From positions 1-14,948 of the forward strand of contig CAJUIE010000028.1 in assembly GCA_910586375.1 (NCBI GenBank): DNA of 14,948 nt, read 5' to 3'. Below are positions 13,466-14,948 of this stretch, one piece after another. A program made the position numbers and the translations under genes. Positions within the stretch are counted from its first letter, which is position 1. Each line of letters starts with the position of its first letter. This stretch comes from an uncultured Alistipes sp. (GTDB taxonomy: Bacteria; Bacteroidota; Bacteroidia; Bacteroidales; Rikenellaceae). A model generated the notes under the pieces. The model ran no database searches, was not told where the DNA came from, and saw nothing but the letters and a program-made list of their open reading frames with translations.

Positions 13466-14299
13466 ATGAACGTATTCACAAGTGTTGCGGCGCTCCGTGC
13501 CGAGCTGGCAAAGGTCGATGCCCCGGGCATCGGGTTCGTCCCCACGATGGGCGCCCTCCATGCCGGTCATCGCTCGCTCGTGGAGCGCGCCCGGCAGGAG
13601 AACACGACCGTTGTGGTCAGCGTCTTCGTTAACCCTACACAGTTTAACGACCCAAACGACTTGCGGCACTATCCCCGCACGCCGGAAGCCGATGCGCGCC
13701 TGCTCGAAGAGGCCGGGGCGGACTACGTGCTGATGCCATCGGCAGAAGAAATATACCCCGAACCCGACACACGGCAGTTCGACTTCGGGCAAATCGATAA
13801 AGTGATGGAAGGAGCCACCCGCCCGGGCCATTTCAACGGCGTGGCCCAGGTCGTCAGCCGGCTGTTCGACATCGTAAAGCCCGCCCGGGCCTACTTCGGC
13901 GAAAAGGATTTTCAGCAAATAGCCGTCATACGGGCTATGATCGCACAGTTGCGGCTGCCGATCGAGATCGTCGAATGCCCCATTGTCCGCGACAAAGACG
14001 GCCTGGCCCTCTCGTCGCGCAACCAACTGCTGGATACAGCACACCGCGCCGCAGCACCGCACATCTACGCCACGCTGCGTGCAGCCGTGGAGAGATCCCA
14101 CTCACTGTCACCTGCCGAACTCGAGACATGGGTCATCGCCCAGATCGAGCTCAATCCGTTGCTGAAAACCATCTACTACCACTCGGTCGACGCCACCTCG
14201 CTACAAAAGGTCGCAGACTGGAGCTCCCCGCGCATCCAGGGCTGCATCGCCGTTCAGGCCGGCTCCGTCCGTCTGATAGACAACATCCGAATCCGATAA
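13466..14299 (+). CDS. panC: Pantothenate synthetase
   Basis: PanC joins pantoate and beta-alanine, using ATP through a pantoyl-adenylate intermediate, to make pantothenate (vitamin B5) in the cytoplasm. The 277-aa protein shows VPTMGALHAGHRSLV with the HIGH-type HAGH at 32-35, FVNPTQFNDPNDLRHYPRT, the GATRPGHFNGVAQVVSRLFDIVKPARAYFGEKDFQQ block and ALSSRNQ (KMSKS-like). The length is normal. The frame extends upstream to a TTG at 13436, but that codon lies within the -7 box, so ATG 13466 is preferred. The TAA stop overlaps the panD ATG by one base (TAATG), suggesting coupled translation of the enzyme with the source of its beta-alanine. Confidence 0.97.
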   Translation: MNVFTSVAALRAELAKVDAPGIGFVPTMGALHAGHRSLVERARQENTTVVVSVFVNPTQFNDPNDLRHYPRTPEADARLLEEAGADYVLMPSAEEIYPEPDTRQFDFGQIDKVMEGATRPGHFNGVAQVVSRLFDIVKPARAYFGEKDFQQIAVIRAMIAQLRLPIEIVECPIVRDKDGLALSSRNQLLDTAHRAAAPHIYATLRAAVERSHSLSPAELETWVIAQIELNPLLKTIYYHSVDATSLQKVADWSSPRIQGCIAVQAGSVRLIDNIRIR

Positions 14300-14658
14300 T
14301 GAAATTCCAGATCGAAGTCATCAAATCGAAAATCCACCGCGTAACGGTCACTCAGGCCGACCTGAACTACGTGGGGAGCATCACCATCGACGAGGCGCTC
14401 ATGGAGGCGGCCAACATCATCGAAGGCGAGAAAGTCCAGATCATGGACATCGACAACGGCGAACGATTCGAAACCTACGTCATCAAGGGCGAGCGCGAAA
14501 GCGGTTGCATCTGTCTGAACGGCGCCGCAGCCCGCAAAGTTCAGGTGGGCGATATTGTTATCATCGCCTCCTACGCCTTGATGGATTTCGAGGACGCCAG
14601 GCAGTTCCGCCCCTGGATCGTCTTCCCCGACACGACGACCAACCGGCTGATCCGGTAG
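14299..14658 (+). CDS. panD: Aspartate 1-decarboxylase (pyruvoyl type)
   Basis: PanD makes beta-alanine from L-aspartate, feeding the preceding PanC. The 119-aa pro-enzyme contains KSKIHRVTVTQADLNYVGS, with the self-cleavage site Gly26-Ser27 that yields the pyruvoyl cofactor. GERFETYVIKGERESGCICLNGAAAR (catalytic region) and VGDIVIIASYALMD follow. Length and order fit the bacterial family. It starts on the last base of panC and is followed after 3 bases by a small membrane protein. panB and panE are not in the window. Confidence 0.97.
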   Translation: MKFQIEVIKSKIHRVTVTQADLNYVGSITIDEALMEAANIIEGEKVQIMDIDNGERFETYVIKGERESGCICLNGAAARKVQVGDIVIIASYALMDFEDARQFRPWIVFPDTTTNRLIR

Positions 14659-14661
14659 CCA

Positions 14662-14928
14662 ATGGACCTCCTGCTCGCTCTTCTGGCCTTTCTTCTCTCG
14701 ATTACGGGTATTGTCGGCTGCATTGTGCCGGTAGTACCCGGAGTTGTATTGAGCTATGCCGGGCTGCTCTGCTCCTGGGGTGCCTCTTACTCGCAAATCC
14801 CGGCATCGACCCTCTGGCTCTGGCTGGCGCTCACGCTCGCCGTCTCTGTGGCCGACTACTTCCTGCCCGGGTGGATGACGCGCCGCTTCGGCGGTTCTCG
14901 CGCCGGAGCTATTGGAAGCGCTTTTTGA
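14662..14928 (+). CDS. DUF456-like membrane protein, C-terminally short
   Basis: The 88 residues give two or three membrane segments with the N-terminal DUF456 pattern: LLALLAFLLSITGIVGCIVPVVPGVVLSYAGLL (4-36) and WLALTLAVSVADYFLPGWMTRRFGGSRAGAIGS (54-86). Full-length family members run to about 150-170 aa, continuing from GAIGS into more glycine-rich membrane helices. Here the frame stops straight after GAIGSAF, and neither other frame in the last 20 bases restores a hydrophobic continuation. It is either a truncated form or a gene interrupted near the window edge. Its ATG comes 3 bases after the panD stop, so it is probably cotranscribed with panCD. Function is unknown. Confidence 0.7.
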   Translation: MDLLLALLAFLLSITGIVGCIVPVVPGVVLSYAGLLCSWGASYSQIPASTLWLWLALTLAVSVADYFLPGWMTRRFGGSRAGAIGSAF

Positions 14929-14948
14929 CCTTTCGAGCTTCACACCAC

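Noticed and set aside
13436..13466. TTG at 13436 as the panC start
   Set aside because: It lies within the TACCTTTG promoter box, and the family alignment begins at ATG 13466.
1..14948. tRNA or rRNA genes, transposases, integrases or a reverse transcriptase
   Set aside because: None found: no frame shows a YxDD-type reverse transcriptase or transposase motif, and no tRNA-like or rRNA-like segment was recognised by eye.

Overview
The window looks like chromosomal DNA of a gut-type Bacteroidales bacterium, most likely Alistipes or another Rikenellaceae member. The grounds are GC-rich coding DNA, several TAnnTTTG -7 promoter boxes typical of Bacteroidota, almost no Shine-Dalgarno sequences, a TonB receptor paired with a PnuT-type permease, and a lipoprotein dipeptidyl peptidase III with the HECLGH motif. 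The genus is inference; no rRNA or other decisive marker is present.

Layout: 1-67 is the tail of an upstream gene. 164-2652 is a two-gene unit, gltX (glutamyl-tRNA synthetase) overlapping an aldose-1-epimerase-like gene that has lost most of its catalytic residues. 3278-6328 is a thiamine-uptake operon: promoter, TPP riboswitch, TonB-dependent receptor and pnuT, closed by a strong terminator. 6365-6748 (minus) is a small MmcQ/YjbR protein with an apparently leaderless promoter. 7113-9704 is a tight unit of an M23 lipoprotein peptidase, ispD (isoprenoid precursor synthesis) and a membrane PH-like protein. 9842-10006 is rubredoxin. 10223-10804 is a secreted protein of unknown function. 11269-13284 (minus) is dipeptidyl peptidase III. 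13466-14928 is panC, panD (pantothenate synthesis) and a shortened DUF456-like membrane protein. No tRNA, rRNA, CRISPR array, transposase, integrase or reverse transcriptase was seen.

The unusual part lies between the genes. Three intergenic regions (about 2718-3240, 6811-7062 and 10876-11200) each carry a start-less 3' gene tail encoding a C-type-lectin/FISUMP-like C-terminus. Two end in the same residues (GFPVRCVQE and stop) and are exactly 62 codons long. The three tails align without gaps over 41 codons. Many differing codons keep a third-position C and change in the first two bases (for example AAC/AGC/GGC, AAC/CAC/TTC, AGC/TAC/AAC), while other codons are identical even at silent positions. 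That resembles adenine-directed variation in variable regions of diversity-generating retroelements. Copies 1 and 3 then share a 44-nt identical stretch with a G9 tract, followed by palindromic modules that also recur. I read these as dispersed variable-region-like cassettes or relics. The template repeat and reverse transcriptase, if they exist, lie outside this window.
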